From assembly GCF_019649055.1 (NCBI RefSeq), contig NW_026570482.1, positions 1 through 64,000 of the forward strand: a stretch of DNA of 64,000 bases, in the 5' to 3' direction. The notes below the pieces were generated by a model, which saw nothing but the letters and a program-made list of their open reading frames with translations, was not told the origin of the DNA and ran no database searches. Each line of letters begins with the position of its first letter. Positions within the stretch are counted from its first letter, which is position 1. This stretch comes from Paramacrobiotus metropolitanus (lineage: Eukaryota > Tardigrada > Eutardigrada > Parachela > Macrobiotidae). The position numbers were made by a program, and so were the translations under genes. Below, in pieces: positions 21,365 through 32,515 of the stretch.

Positions 21365-24118
21365 GTGAAAGGTCAAGGAGCAAGTGCGAACGCTAGAGGT
21401 CACGGTGAAAGCGCCGTGTTAAAAGGTCAAGAAACCGACTTGACACTGCGAACAGCGCAGCAAAAGAATAGCGAACAGGCACAACAGAACTCCGATGACT
21501 CACTTGTTGATGCAATAACGCTGCAACGGAAGGAAATCTGGCGAAAAGTGGCCTACAGACCAAACGGGAATCACGGGATGTGGATACCCGTAACCCCGAA
21601 AGCGAAACAGAAAGCGGGAATGTCACAAGAGGATTACTGGGACATGCAAGAATTGCGAACACAACATGAGAGGAAAAGATTAGAAGAGTTGGTTACCGGG
21701 AAACCAACGAAAGGGTCACCGAATCCTGTCCCAGTATTCAACGCAACTGAATACAAGAATGCACAAGCTGAACTGAATAACCCGCGAAATGCACCGCCGG
21801 AAGATAAACCGCAGAATTATGGAGAAAAAGTTACCATAACGAAGTTACCGAGTGGCGGGTTTGTCATAAACCGAAACGAAAAGTCATCGGGCATAGAAAA
21901 GGCCATGCTGAGAGCTGCTGATGAAAGGTCACAGGACTTGGCGCAAAATGAACAAAAAGGACGGTCAAATGAGATGGCGCAAATGCAACAGAGTAACGCA
22001 GTTGAAAGGTCACGGGACTTATCGCAAGCACTGCAAAAGGATGCCAACGACAAGTCACCAGCCCGAACTGACGGGATGTCTTTGCAAACTGATCCAACGA
22101 AAACGAACAGCGAAGTGTCAGCGAAGGTGATTGAATGGATGACCCAAAAAGGATACAATATGGTTACATATGAAAGGTCACCAGATGAGATGAGAGATAG
22201 CAAAGAAGAGGAACTGAAGAGAGCTGACCAGATAACAAATAAAGTTATTGAAAAGTTACAAGATAAACGTAAAGACGATCGGAAAGAGGAAGTGTTGTGT
22301 CGGACGATAACTGAGGTGACAAAAGGTCACACGACCGGCACAAAAGCAAATGAGCAAGTGCAGAATGTTGAGAAGGTCACCAGTGGTAAAATGGCTGCAG
22401 AGAAGCAAGCAGACAGGAAAAAACCGCGGAAATTTTACGACGTCCGAACTGACGTGCCACACAGGATCGATAAGCTGAGCGAGATACTGAAAGGTCACAG
22501 CACTCCAGCGAAAGGGCAAGTGCTTCCCGATATGAATCCGGGACCAGTATCGTTAATTCCTGTGAAGTGCAAGATTCACACATTAAAGATTCAAAACGGA
22601 AAATTGCCCAAGAGAATTGAAGCGTACACTCACGAAGTGAAAGCGGGAGACATAAAGGTCAACGCAATGCTGGACACCGGCGCTGAGACGTCGCTGATCA
22701 GCAAACCGTTTTGCGAGAGGAATGGACTTCACATGCTCCCATTACCACCAGATAGATTGGTGAAGATAAATGGAATTAGCGGAACGTCAGGATTCCTGGT
22801 GACACATTACTGTGTAGCACCAGTGACCTTAAGGAAAAAGACTAGTGAACATTCTTTCTACGTCCGACCGAAGTGTGATGACGTACAGGTGTTACTGGGA
22901 TTTGACTTCTTAGAGAAGAAGTTCGTACTGATGGATAACGAAGGCGAAGAAGAGAAAGAAGATGACCCGAAACCAGTTGCCAAAGTACAAGTCGGAATTG
23001 TCACCGAACTTGCAAAACAGACGGGAAGTGCTCAAACGGATAATAAAACGCTGATCCCAGTACCAGAGGCACAGGGAAAAGAAAAGAAAAAGATGGCGCA
23101 AAAAGAATCGTCGACATTCGAGCAGTTGAAAGCGATTCAGCAGGAAATTGAGAACACATTAAATCGGACACTGCTGACACAAAAGGGAAGAGAAAAGGTC
23201 ATCCCAGTACCAGAGGCACCGGGAGTAACGAAAGTGCAGCAGAACGCGACAAAAGCGCAGCAGGAAGAAATTATCTCAGTACCAGAGGCACTGGAAACGA
23301 AAAATGAAAATGGAAAGGTCGAAAAAGTTATCCCAGTACCAGAGGCACTGGGAAAGAAAGATGAAAGGTCACCGGCGACACGAGCTGAGAACTTGGCGCC
23401 AGAGCCGGATCCGAAAAGCGTCAGCAAGACCTTTTTCGAACCACAATCTGCAACCCAAAATGAAAGGTCACCAGCCAAAGTTAAAGAAGTAACGGGGCGT
23501 GATTATCAAAAAGACGTGGAAAAAACCCTTGTAATTGAAGAAAGAGATTCGCAAAGAGTACCAGAGCGTACATCGAACCTTTTCAAACCACGATCTGCTA
23601 CCCAAAATGAAAGGTCATCGGATAAAACTAAAGAAGAAGTAACAGACCGTGACTCTCGAAAGGAACCCCTTTCCGAACCACACTCTCCTATTAATGACGA
23701 AAGGTCACCAACGTTTGAAGAGATAGCTGCCACACAGGAAGAAGCGACAGCTGCAGCGAAACAATCGCTCATGCCTGGCTTGGAGTGGGCAGAGCCTATC
23801 CCAGTACCAGAGGCACTGGGAATAAAGACGGCTAAAGTGTGGAAGGGTAAAAAGAGTGAAAGGTTACGGGTATTGAAACGAATAGCCGAAGAGGAACAGA
23901 TGTTTACGAGTGAAATCCGCAACAAGGCGCTTGAGCAGTTAAAAGGTCACAGAACAGAGAAAGAACCAGAGGTCATCGAAATATCCTCTGAAGAAAAGAG
24001 CGCGACTCCAATCGAACGAACAAGATGCTACAGCACAGGAAGATGTCACTCCGCAAACGAGTCACAAGACAGTAACTCCAGAAGAACGAGCCGGGAGTTG
24101 TCACCACGGTTACTATGA
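21365..24118 (+). CDS. Pol N-terminal part with retropepsin-type protease
   Basis: 917 codons, intact. Mostly a low-complexity charged spacer with repeated ERS(P), KGH and DLS(Q). Residues about 425-525 form an aspartic protease: KVNAMLDTGAETSLISKPF (D-T-G-A active site), a glycine-rich flap region, and VLLGFDFLEKK (the LG-D-hh motif). This would cut the polyprotein. After the protease the spacer holds five copies of a PVPEA(L/P/Q) unit, four of them as IPVPEA. Three copies of a second block, E/K-P-x-S-A/P-T/I-x-(N/D)ERS, also occur. The spacer is far longer than in compact Ty3 elements and gives this element much of its size. The many ERS and KGH words come from the DNA motif AAAGGTCA read in two frames. 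Confidence 0.8.
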   Translation: MKGQGASANARGHGESAVLKGQETDLTLRTAQQKNSEQAQQNSDDSLVDAITLQRKEIWRKVAYRPNGNHGMWIPVTPKAKQKAGMSQEDYWDMQELRTQHERKRLEELVTGKPTKGSPNPVPVFNATEYKNAQAELNNPRNAPPEDKPQNYGEKVTITKLPSGGFVINRNEKSSGIEKAMLRAADERSQDLAQNEQKGRSNEMAQMQQSNAVERSRDLSQALQKDANDKSPARTDGMSLQTDPTKTNSEVSAKVIEWMTQKGYNMVTYERSPDEMRDSKEEELKRADQITNKVIEKLQDKRKDDRKEEVLCRTITEVTKGHTTGTKANEQVQNVEKVTSGKMAAEKQADRKKPRKFYDVRTDVPHRIDKLSEILKGHSTPAKGQVLPDMNPGPVSLIPVKCKIHTLKIQNGKLPKRIEAYTHEVKAGDIKVNAMLDTGAETSLISKPFCERNGLHMLPLPPDRLVKINGISGTSGFLVTHYCVAPVTLRKKTSEHSFYVRPKCDDVQVLLGFDFLEKKFVLMDNEGEEEKEDDPKPVAKVQVGIVTELAKQTGSAQTDNKTLIPVPEAQGKEKKKMAQKESSTFEQLKAIQQEIENTLNRTLLTQKGREKVIPVPEAPGVTKVQQNATKAQQEEIISVPEALETKNENGKVEKVIPVPEALGKKDERSPATRAENLAPEPDPKSVSKTFFEPQSATQNERSPAKVKEVTGRDYQKDVEKTLVIEERDSQRVPERTSNLFKPRSATQNERSSDKTKEEVTDRDSRKEPLSEPHSPINDERSPTFEEIAATQEEATAAAKQSLMPGLEWAEPIPVPEALGIKTAKVWKGKKSERLRVLKRIAEEEQMFTSEIRNKALEQLKGHRTEKEPEVIEISSEEKSATPIERTRCYSTGRCHSANESQDSNSRRTSRELSPRLL

Positions 24119-24220
24119 GGATCCGTGCAGAGTACAGCCTCAATGGGAATGTGCTGAATGTCGGGAGAATGCCTCTCAAGATGACCTTTCGGAATGGCCA
24201 AAATGTAACGCCGCAATAGC

Positions 24221-24973
24221 ATGTATGAGACAATCCCAGGTGATGACTGGGTCACCGAAGAATTGATGGCAAATTGCGTCTTCGTTGGTCCCAAACGACC
24301 CAAAGGTTATGAAACGGTCCAACAGGACGAAGTCGATAAAGGGGCGGTAAAGGAAGCAGAGAAGGAGGAACCAGTTAAAGAGATGAATGAAGGAGGGTCG
24401 AACGAAACAGAAGAAAGTCCAAAGTCGGCTTTCGACATTGCACAGATGTTAACGGACAGAGGCGAAATGTGGAGAAAATTTAAAGAGGAGGTGGAAAGGA
24501 TATCGAGTGGGCAGCAGAACCCAGTAACTGAGGCAAAAAACGGGGAAAGGTCACTCGATAACGGCGAGGAATGTCCGCCGGTCGAGTTGACCGAAAAGCT
24601 ATTAATGAGCCTTGAAGAAATCGATGAACTGGAAAAGTCAATCAAGAGGAACAAAGGTCAAACTCTAATCAGTCAGAAAGGTCATCAACAAGAATACGGG
24701 TAGCAAGGAGTTACCCCAGAATCGCCGCACGAAATGAACGAAAGGCAAAGGAAGCGGACAAACCCCTGCTCAAAAACTCGAAAGCGAAAAAACTTAGCGA
24801 TTCGCGGGAAAACGAAAGTGACCTTTCATCAGAAGACGAAGGAGTTGACGAACGTCCACTTGAAAAAGCTGACAAAGGTCAAGCTACTGCACAAGAATAT
24901 GAGAGCAGTAACTCGGACTCAGAATGGACGAGTTCAAGTGATAACTCAACGACTTCGGAAGACTCAGGTGTAA
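24221..24973 (+). CDS. Element acidic spacer ORFs between protease and RT
   Basis: Two open stretches in the same frame (24221-24703 and 24734-24973) encode Glu/Lys-rich sequence such as KEAEKEEPVKEMNEGGSNET, without a domain signature. TAG at 24701-24703 separates them. Probably a decayed continuation of the polyprotein spacer. Confidence 0.4.
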
Positions 24974-24996
24974 GTGACCTTTCGGAACAAGAAGAC

Positions 24997-25443
24997 TTGC
25001 TGGACTTGGACGAAGATGACGAAGTTGACGAAGAAAAAGAACAGGAGATAAAAGTCAGGAGAGTTAAAATACAACGAGCAAGATTGTCAAAAGATGTGAT
25101 TAAAATCTACAGTGACCAACGAATCAGATTGAAACCCTCAAACTGCACACGCGTAAAGGTCAAGATGGGAAAATACGCACCAGCTCAAAACAAGTTGATG
25201 TTCACACCAATCCCACAAGTTGAGACTGATGTACAACCGCTGGCGGGTGTGACGGAACATAGAGGGAAATATTTCGAAATCGTCATTGCGAATCACAGTA
25301 GCAAATACCAAATCGTGAAGAAAAATCAGCTTCTCGGCTACGTGGAACCTTATGAACACATGGAGAATGTAAAGGTCAACGCTGGCACAGTAAAGAACGT
25401 ACTCGAAGACCCGAGGTGGATGATACGACGAAAGCTGAATTGA
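24997..25443 (+). CDS. Element pre-RT beta-rich domain
   Basis: 148 codons: an acidic start (LDLDEDDEVDEEKEQEI), then a domain with alternating strands, RLKPSNCTRVKVKMGKYAP and later YFEIVIANHSSKYQIVKKNQ-LLGYVEP. This resembles the small beta domain that often precedes RT in Ty3-type Pol. It ends overlapping the RT frame by 28 bases; RT is in the -1 frame. This may be a programmed shift or a mutation. Confidence 0.5.
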   Translation: MLDLDEDDEVDEEKEQEIKVRRVKIQRARLSKDVIKIYSDQRIRLKPSNCTRVKVKMGKYAPAQNKLMFTPIPQVETDVQPLAGVTEHRGKYFEIVIANHSSKYQIVKKNQLLGYVEPYEHMENVKVNAGTVKNVLEDPRWMIRRKLN

Positions 25444-27633
25444 CAAAGATAATTGGAAATCTGAAATTAGGACCTGACCTCACTGAGGAACAGAAGAACG
25501 ACGTGTATAACGCGTTCTGGGAATTCTGGAAGGTCTTACCGACATCAAAGAAACCGTATGGAGATGTAAAAGGGGTCACTCACGTAATTGATACGGGAGA
25601 TGCGAAACCGGTTAAATGTAACCCGGCCAGAACGAGTTGGACAGGCCGCGAGTTTATAACAAAGAATATAGAAGAGATGTTGGCACAAGATGTAATCGAA
25701 CCGTCAGACTCCGAGTGGAGTTTCCCAGTCGTGCTAGCAGTCAAGAAAAACGGTGACGGAACAATGGGAACGAGATTTTGCGTCAATTACATCATGCTTA
25801 ACAAGCTAACGAGAAAGAACAACTATCCGTTACCGAACCCAGATGAGTTGCTCGACGCGTGCGCAGGCAACAAATACTATGGAAAAATGGACTTGCAAAG
25901 TGGATTTTGGCAGATCCCAATGGATCCAGCGTCGATTAATAAGACGACGTTTGTAACTCAAGACGGAATGTTTCGCTTTAAAAGAATGCCGTTCGGAGTG
26001 TGTAACGGACCTGCAACGTTTCAATTGTGCATGGATAAAGTACTGTCGAAAGGGAAAGAAAAGGTTGCGTTTTCGGGTACATAGATGACGTCATCTTCGC
26101 TGGAAAGACTTGGGCGATTTTCATGCAGAATCTGAGAAACGTCCTAATGAGCCTAGTTGAAGCGGGATTCACGATTAAACCGACGAAATGTGAATTTGAA
26201 TGAGACAAATGGGATTTCTGGGTCACATACTCAGTGAAGATGGAATTCGAATGGATCCTGAAAAGGTCACCGCAGTCTCAGAATTTAAACGACCTCAAAC
26301 AGAAAGGCAGTTAAGGTCATTCCTTGGACTGGCGAATTATTATCGCAAGTTCATAATGGGATATGCACAGAAGACTTGCCATTTGTATGAGCTGCTGAGA
26401 CAGGACAAACAAGTAAAGAAAGACTGGACAAAGGTTCACGAAGATGAATTCAACAGTCTGAAACAACTGCTATGGGAAGGCCCAGTATTAGCGAAATTTC
26501 ACCCGGCAAAGCCGACCGTTATTGAATGTGACGCGAGTAAAGAAGGAATCGGAGCTGTTCTATCACAAGAAGGTCATCCGATTGCGTACGCCAGTCGTGT
26601 CTTACACGGAGCTGAGAAAAATTACGGCGTAACGGAATGGGAATGTCTGGCAGTAGTGTTCGCTGTCAGGAAATTTAAGCCGTATATCGATTATGCAGAG
26701 TTCACCGTAAGGACGGATCACCAGGCGCAGACCAATCTGTTAAGGTCAGAGACGAATAAGGTTGGAATGAACCCGCGCTTGACGAGATGGGCAATGGCGT
26801 TACAAGGTCATCAATTCAAGATTGAATACAAACCGGGGAAATATTGCGATAATGCGGACGCGTTATCAAGAGCGCCAATTGAAGGCCCAACGTGTCAGGA
26901 GGAAGAATTTGATGAGATTCCGAATTTCGAAGACTATAAGAAGGAATTCGATACGAAGAAACCAGCGATAGAAATTGGACAGTTGTTCTTACAGATGGTG
27001 GAACAAAGAGAAAAACGCTTAAAGGTCACTTCAGCTACGGCGAATGAGTCGGCTGAAACAGAAGCCAAAGTGAACCGGGTAAAAAGTTGGCTGCCCACCA
27101 TTAGTGACTTAAAGGTCACCGGACTTGAAGTGGGATCTGAAGCTCAAAATGGAAAGGTCACCGGACTTGACGAAGCAATGGAGAATAGAGATGACCTTTG
27201 GGAAACGGACAAAGTGGCACAAGCGTTGAACGAATGTCCGATTAAGCTGTTGAGATTCCCGAAACAGATGAAAAAGAGATATAAGCCATTACCGCGGTGC
27301 AAGATCATCAAAGATTGGAACGAACTCAGTACGGCAACAGTTCGCATCGTTAACCTACAAGGCGATGAGGAAGACGAGGATGATTCGAACTTGCAGTTGC
27401 GGAATAAACAGTTAAAAGATCCCCACCTGGCGATGATAATAGACGAGTTGGAACATTTACCAGATGCTGAAACAAGATCAAAATTCGAAGTGCATTACCA
27501 GTTATGGAATGGCATATTATACCGAGTAAAGGATAAAAATGGCAAACTTGAAAGGTCATATGTGGTACCGTTGTCAATGCGAAGAGCGATAATCCACGCA
27601 TTACACGACGAGAAAGCGGCAGGACATCTGTGA
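25416..27633 (+). pseudogene. Reverse transcriptase and RNase H, frameshifted
   Basis: Ty3-type RT. Conserved blocks: VIEPSDSEWSFPVVLAVKK, RFCVNYIMLNKLT, YPLPNPDELL, KMDLQSGFWQIPM, FKRMPFGVCNGPATF. The open frame runs off at 26084, and the catalytic box GYIDDVIFAGK is one frame away (from 26078). A second shift at about 26198 restores the thumb (MRQMGFLGHILSEDGIRMDP). RNase H follows with its acidic residues in ECDASKEGIG, TEWECLAVV, VRTDHQ and NADALSR. A 200-codon linker with four AGGTCA-derived KVT/DLW words leads to the integrase zinc-binding region. With two frameshifts in about 130 bp this copy cannot make active RT. Its normal role is copying element RNA into cDNA and removing the RNA strand. 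Confidence 0.85.
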
Positions 27634-28106
27634 TTTGAAAAGACATTGACAGCAATCCGACTCCGATATTACTGGGACAGGATGAGTACAGACGTGAAGA
27701 ATTACATACTCGCCTGTCAAGGGTGCCAATTTCGTAAGACACCGAGGAAATGCCCACCCGGTAAATTGCAAGAGATAAAGGTCGGACATCCGTTCTTCCG
27801 AGTCTACGCGGATCTGAAAGGACCGTTGTTACCAACGAAGAAACGAGGATACAAGTATATCGCGGTATTTATCGACCAGTTAACGAAATACGTGATTGCG
27901 GTACCAATGAAGACGGCAACGGCTAAAGAGTTCGCAAAAATGTTCGTGAAGCATGTGATATTGGTACACGGAGCACCGCACATCCTGCATACGGATCGTG
28001 GACGGCACTTCACAGCTGAAGTATTGGCAAAGGTCACCAATGTGTTTAAGATTAAACACACATTCGGAACAGCATATCATCCAGATAGATATGGACAGGA
28101 TAGTAC
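27430..28106 (+). pseudogene. Integrase, nonsense codon and truncated by insertion
   Basis: The zinc-binding part shows H-x4-H (HALHDEKAAGH) and C-x2-C (CQGCQ). Between them is an in-frame TGA at 27631-27633, where a glycine codon is usual (GH-L-G). The DDE core follows: first Asp in VYADLKGPL, second in HTDRGRHF. At 35 residues past the second Asp the reading is GQ-D-S, where x-E is expected. The frame then meets the 19-kb insert at 28107. Beyond the insert (47365 on) the frame continues through TNRAIG, which looks like the ER-x-NR-A/T block after the catalytic Glu, then drifts into basic low-complexity sequence with no integrase C-terminus. Normal role: insertion of cDNA into host DNA. Confidence 0.75.
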
Positions 28107-28130
28107 ACGATAAATTTTTCAGGACACTTT

Positions 28131-28915
28131 CTAACGGATGTATCCATAGTATCCCACAGTATCCGTACGTATGCCACCGTATCCCGTAAGCGACTTTTCT
28201 GTATCCGCATCGCTCACTTTAGAGACCCCGCTGTACCCGCTCCGTATCCCACAGTATGCGTACGTATGCCACCTGTATCCCGTAAGCGACCTTTCTGTAT
28301 CCCCACCGTTCACTTTAGAGACCCCGCTGTACCCGCTCCGTATCCGACAGTATGCGTACGTATGCCACCTGTATCCCGTAAGCGACCTTTCTGTATCCCC
28401 ACCGTTGCTCTGAAGGACTCCGCTGTACCCGCTTCGTATCCGACAGTATGCGTACGTATGCCACCTGTATCCCGTAAGCGACCTTTCCGTATCCCCACCG
28501 TTCACTTTACAGACCCCGTTGTACCCGCTCCGTATCCGACAGTATGCGTACGTATGCCACCTGTATCCCGTAAGCGACCTTTCTGTATCCCCACCGTTCA
28601 CTTTAGAGACCCCGCTGTACCCGCTCCGTATCCGACAGTATGCGTACGCATGCCACCTGTATCCCGTAAGCGACCTTTCTGTATCCCCATCGGTCACTTT
28701 ACAGACCTCGCTGTACCCGCTCCGTATCCGACAGTATGCGTACGTATGCCATCTGTATCCCGTAAGCGACCTTTCTGTATCCCCACCGTTCACTTTACAG
28801 ACCCCGCTGTACCCGCTCCGTATCCGACAGTATGCGTACGTGTGCCACCTGTATCCCGTAAGCGACTTTTCTGTATCCGCATCGTTCACTTTAGAGACTC
28901 CGCTGTACCCGCTCG
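28131..28915. repeat. Left 96-bp tandem array (about 8 units)
   Basis: The word GTATCCCGTAAGCGAC recurs at 28179, 28275, 28371, 28467, 28563, 28659, 28755 and 28851, exactly 96 bp apart. 96 is divisible by three, so several frames on both strands stay open and mimic a 32-residue repeat protein. I treat these frames as artefacts. The last unit breaks off at about 28915. Confidence 0.9.
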
Positions 28916-28920
28916 GTAAA

Positions 28921-29469
28921 ACTTTAATAGCCAAACGTATAAGAGAGTTCTCCTGAACATGGAAACTCGAATATTCTTCAACAGTAAATAAGCAATGCAT
29001 AAAAGAAAGCTAAGAAAACATCCACTCCTCGAAATTTATTATTCGCTAAATAAAATAATTTATTACCAAAAACAAAATAACTTTGAAAAGCGAGTAACAG
29101 AACTTAAGAATTTCTATAAAAGCGAGATTGGATAATAAAAGCAGTTAAACGGGAGTACGTAGGAGTTGGTATTCCAATCAGACCGGTCATTCACTTTCGT
29201 CGACGTTTCGTCCGCCTGCAGAGTACAAGTTTTTAATTTTGTAAATGTTGATTCTTTTAACGATGTCCAAGACAGCAGAGCACAATCAAAAGACTGAAAT
29301 ATTTATAGAGAATTTAATAAGCAACAAAGTTTGTACAGGTTGCCGGAAGAGCTGCTTAGAAAACTGAATTTGATATCGGTGACGCCATTACTTTTTTATG
29401 TATTCTTACCGAGTCCAGCTTTTTATTAACATTACTAAGTATCGAAATTAACATAGGCCGTCACTTTAG
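28921..29469. other. Inside insert, no gene seen
   Basis: AT-rich sequence between the left repeat array and the membrane-protein gene. Nothing recognised. Confidence 0.4.
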
Positions 29470-30129
29470 TTAATCTGCTAACGTACCGGTTCTTTTCTTG
29501 CCAAAAAGGCAGCATGTGATCACTGCCAGCAATCCGAAGCTTCCGGCAAATCCAATAGCAAAATAGATCGTTACATTAACATTTCCATCCTTTTCCTCTA
29601 GCTGGCGCGGGTGAGTGCTTGTAGGGCCGGACGCTGAAGGAGATGTTGGAACTGTCTCGTGTGCAAAAGGTCCAGTACCACGATCACTGAGATCGACATA
29701 GGGGCTGGCCGCCTCCGATCCAGCTGGATTAAAAGAAGCTGCCACTGCGCCAGCTACGGCTGCTCCAGCAACTACGGGAACCATTCCTTTGAGTCCGTCT
29801 TTTGCAATTCCGCCCAAACTAGATTTCCAGGTTACCTTGTTACCGTGTACTGTTTCTGGGGGGTCTTTAAAACGGTCAGCAAGAGCAGAGAGGGCGTCAT
29901 TCGTGTGCGTGGCTGTGGAGTCGCGTCCCTAAATTCTTCGTCCACCAGCAGTCATGCGTTCGGAACCAGAAAGCAGTCTCGATTGATGAGCAGGAACCTG
30001 TCGATTGCTGTGTCCATTTACCCGTTGGCCTCCCATCAAATTACTCCTGGGCATCACTGGTGGACAGAAGCGAAACTTGCTGGAAACAAGCCCTGCTGCT
30101 AGAATCATGGATATCAATTTCAAATGCAT
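29470..30129 (-). pseudogene. Putative secreted/single-pass membrane protein with one in-frame TAG
   Basis: From ATG 30129 the frame starts with a signal peptide (MHLKLISMILAAGLVSS). It stops at a TAG near 29931 (GRRI-stop) and continues in the same frame as GRDSTATHTNDALSALADRF to 29470. The second part has a small-residue hydrophobic segment (GMVPVVAGAAVAGAVAASF), a Ser/Thr/Pro-rich stretch, a hydrophobic segment (TIYFAIGFAGSFGLLAVITC) and a short basic tail. No family recognised. The stop may be a real mutation, a sequencing error or readthrough; no plausible intron removes it. Confidence 0.45.
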
Positions 30130-31505
30130 GGCAAACAGATTGGTTGATGCAAAGTTGCTTAAAAACACTTATAGAAAGCAGTCATTAGAGTAAGTTACGC
30201 AAACAACGATTCGACAGTTTGTAAAAGGTCAAAAATGGATACAGAGGAATTTATACAAAATATACATCAGATTTTTGCACTTCGCTGTTCCTTTAGCAGT
30301 GAGGGTGGCAGAAACGTCGATGAGCTGCTTAAATACTGTAACTGACTTCAGATCTGTGACTCACGCGAAAAATTTCCATTAGCTTTTCTTGCGTAAATCG
30401 TTTTCCACAATTTGTCAGCTTTTTTATGACTCATAGCTTCTGTCCGTCCGTTGTGCTGTAAGTCAGGTCGGCATAGTTAAGCGCAATGTGATGTCTGAAC
30501 AGTACTGAGCGGCCGTGCTGAGCGGCGGTATGTATTGTCATGTACAGCAGTGCAGAAGGTCATGTGCAGTATAGTCGTTTGCAGTGCATTATCGCTCCAT
30601 TTTTTCACTGGATTCTGGATTTAGAAACTGGGCGGTAATGATTTTAAAATGTACACTTTGAAAATAAATTACCGCCCGCCGTATACTGTGTCCTTTGCGC
30701 TGGACTGCTGCAAAAGGTATTGCATGCTCGAAAATGCAAAATGATACTCTGCATGAGCACCATAGCGAGAAAACACATATAATGTCTTTTCAGTGATCCT
30801 ACTTCTCATAGCAGCCGAATAAAACAAATCTTTTCGTAATGAAACCACGAAGTCGAGATGGCCTTATTTGTGCGGCAAAATTGCTATGCAAACTCATTCT
30901 GCAGCGGGACACTTAGGGAAATTGAAAGTACATTCAACTACATTGTCCACAAAACCAGATACGCGAAGGCTTCTTGGCTAGAGAATACTCCAGCCGAACA
31001 GTGCTCGCTGTCTGTAAAGGCATACTTTGAACGCTTTATTAAGCTCAGCCGCTGAAAATATGCTTTTTAAACATGCTGCTATATTAACAGCCTGTCTAAA
31101 AAGACCTAAAAGATCTAAAAAGAGAGATTTTGTTTACTTCGCAGCCGACCTGTGTTACCTGTAAGTTGTATTGCTTTCCAACAGCAGTAGGTTTGCGGAA
31201 ATGACTTATGCAGTTATCATGGTCAACTTAAAGGTAATTTCGTGACCTCTAATCTGCAACCTCCCCCCACCTATCACTTGCTGTACAACCTTCTCGGCAG
31301 CACTTTCACTCTGTGCACTACCTTTGCTCGCACATTAAAATTAAATCTGTTATACGTTTTTCATGCATCACCATTTAACATTTCTTTTTTAACCGAAGTT
31401 TGTAGTTTATTTAAGAAATATTTGGAATTCGTTTTACGCATCATAATCTTGCACGCCACGAAAAGGTTTTGTAATATTATTCTGTACATCCCCAGAATCT
31501 AGATA
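30130..31505. other. Inside insert, no supported gene
   Basis: Only short chance frames. A 9-bp inverted repeat GGCGGTAAT...ATTACCGCC (30628-30678) may be a remnant of a small element. Confidence 0.4.
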
Positions 31506-31513
31506 CTATGTTC

Positions 31514-31807
31514 CAGACCTGGGCAGTTATAACTTAACTCTATATATAACTTAACCGTCTTAACGCGAGTTATTTTCGAGTTATCGAGTTTTAACGTAAC
31601 TCTGTAGCGTAACTCGCTACCCAAAAAACTTAACTCTGACGTAACTCGCCTGAAATTTGTATACAATGTCAATGGTAGCGTAACTTGCGGTATAACTCGA
31701 AACTCGGTTTTACTTGCATAAATAGCGTAACTCGTAGCGTAACTCGCACGCTACCTGTAACTCATAACTCTAACGGTGGGTGCATTTTCCATAACTGCCC
31801 AGGTCTG
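31514..31807. mobile_element. hAT-type MITE with clustered GTAACTCG words
   Basis: Terminal inverted repeats CAGACCTGGGCAGTTAT at both ends and a perfect 8-bp target duplication CTATGTTC (31506-31513, 31808-31815), diagnostic for hAT. The interior is almost entirely made of imperfect GTAACTCG/TAACTC words in one direction. No coding capacity. Inserted within the 19-kb insert, so younger than that sequence. Confidence 0.85.
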
Positions 31808-31815
31808 CTATGTTC

Positions 31816-32515
31816 TTCACTTGCCACGATTAGAGTATAGGTGTCAAAGTGTCGAGCATACGAGTACTGCCTTTCGCCAGAGCCGATTTTCTACAATATA
31901 TTTAATGTAAGCTTTCAACCCGCTCAGCCGATCACTCTGTAAAAAGCAATAATATTATGACATTAATTGATTAATGCTGAATGTATGATGATACCGCAAC
32001 CTAACAGTTATTATTGCAATGCTCACTAAAAATAGACTGACAGATGTACGTACTGTATGTGCAATGTACGCACAGTTCTGCACCACTGATGTCCAAAGTG
32101 CACATCCGTAACTGATCTTGGGCAGACTGCACATGGAAATATGTGCAATATGCACACATAATGAGGCGCACATGCCGGTAATAAATAATATTTGAAGCTG
32201 ACCAGATCCCTTGTACGGTAACTTGCCACTCTTTATATAGCTAGCGCGGAAGTTGTATTTGTATTAATTATTGTCTGTTAGCGCATGCTGGAGACATTTC
32301 TCTTCATTCAGGAATTCTTGCTTGTCAGTAAACCATTATTCCAGTTCCGAATGGAAACAAGTCCCTTCTAGAACCCCATCTTTAATTTCCAAAATTCATA
32401 ATTTCGAAGAATTTGTACAGTTTCCGGTACATTTTGATCGCGTTTTCCTGTCACTATCGAGGTCATTGATTCAGAATTTGCGAGATCTTAACCATTTCCG
32501 TAATACGTTGTGATT
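31816..32515 (+). promoter_or_regulatory. Upstream region of the SINA-family gene with possible TATA box
   Basis: CTCTTTATATAGCTAG at 32230-32245 is a good TATA-box candidate about 280 bp before the start codon. The rest is AT-rich without coding signal. Transcription start is not shown. Confidence 0.35.

Noticed and set aside
28131-28956. Long open frames in several phases over the left 96-bp array, resembling a 32-residue repeat protein
   Set aside because: The unit length is a multiple of three, so open frames arise on both strands together. The array is a transposon end and no splice or start context supports a gene.
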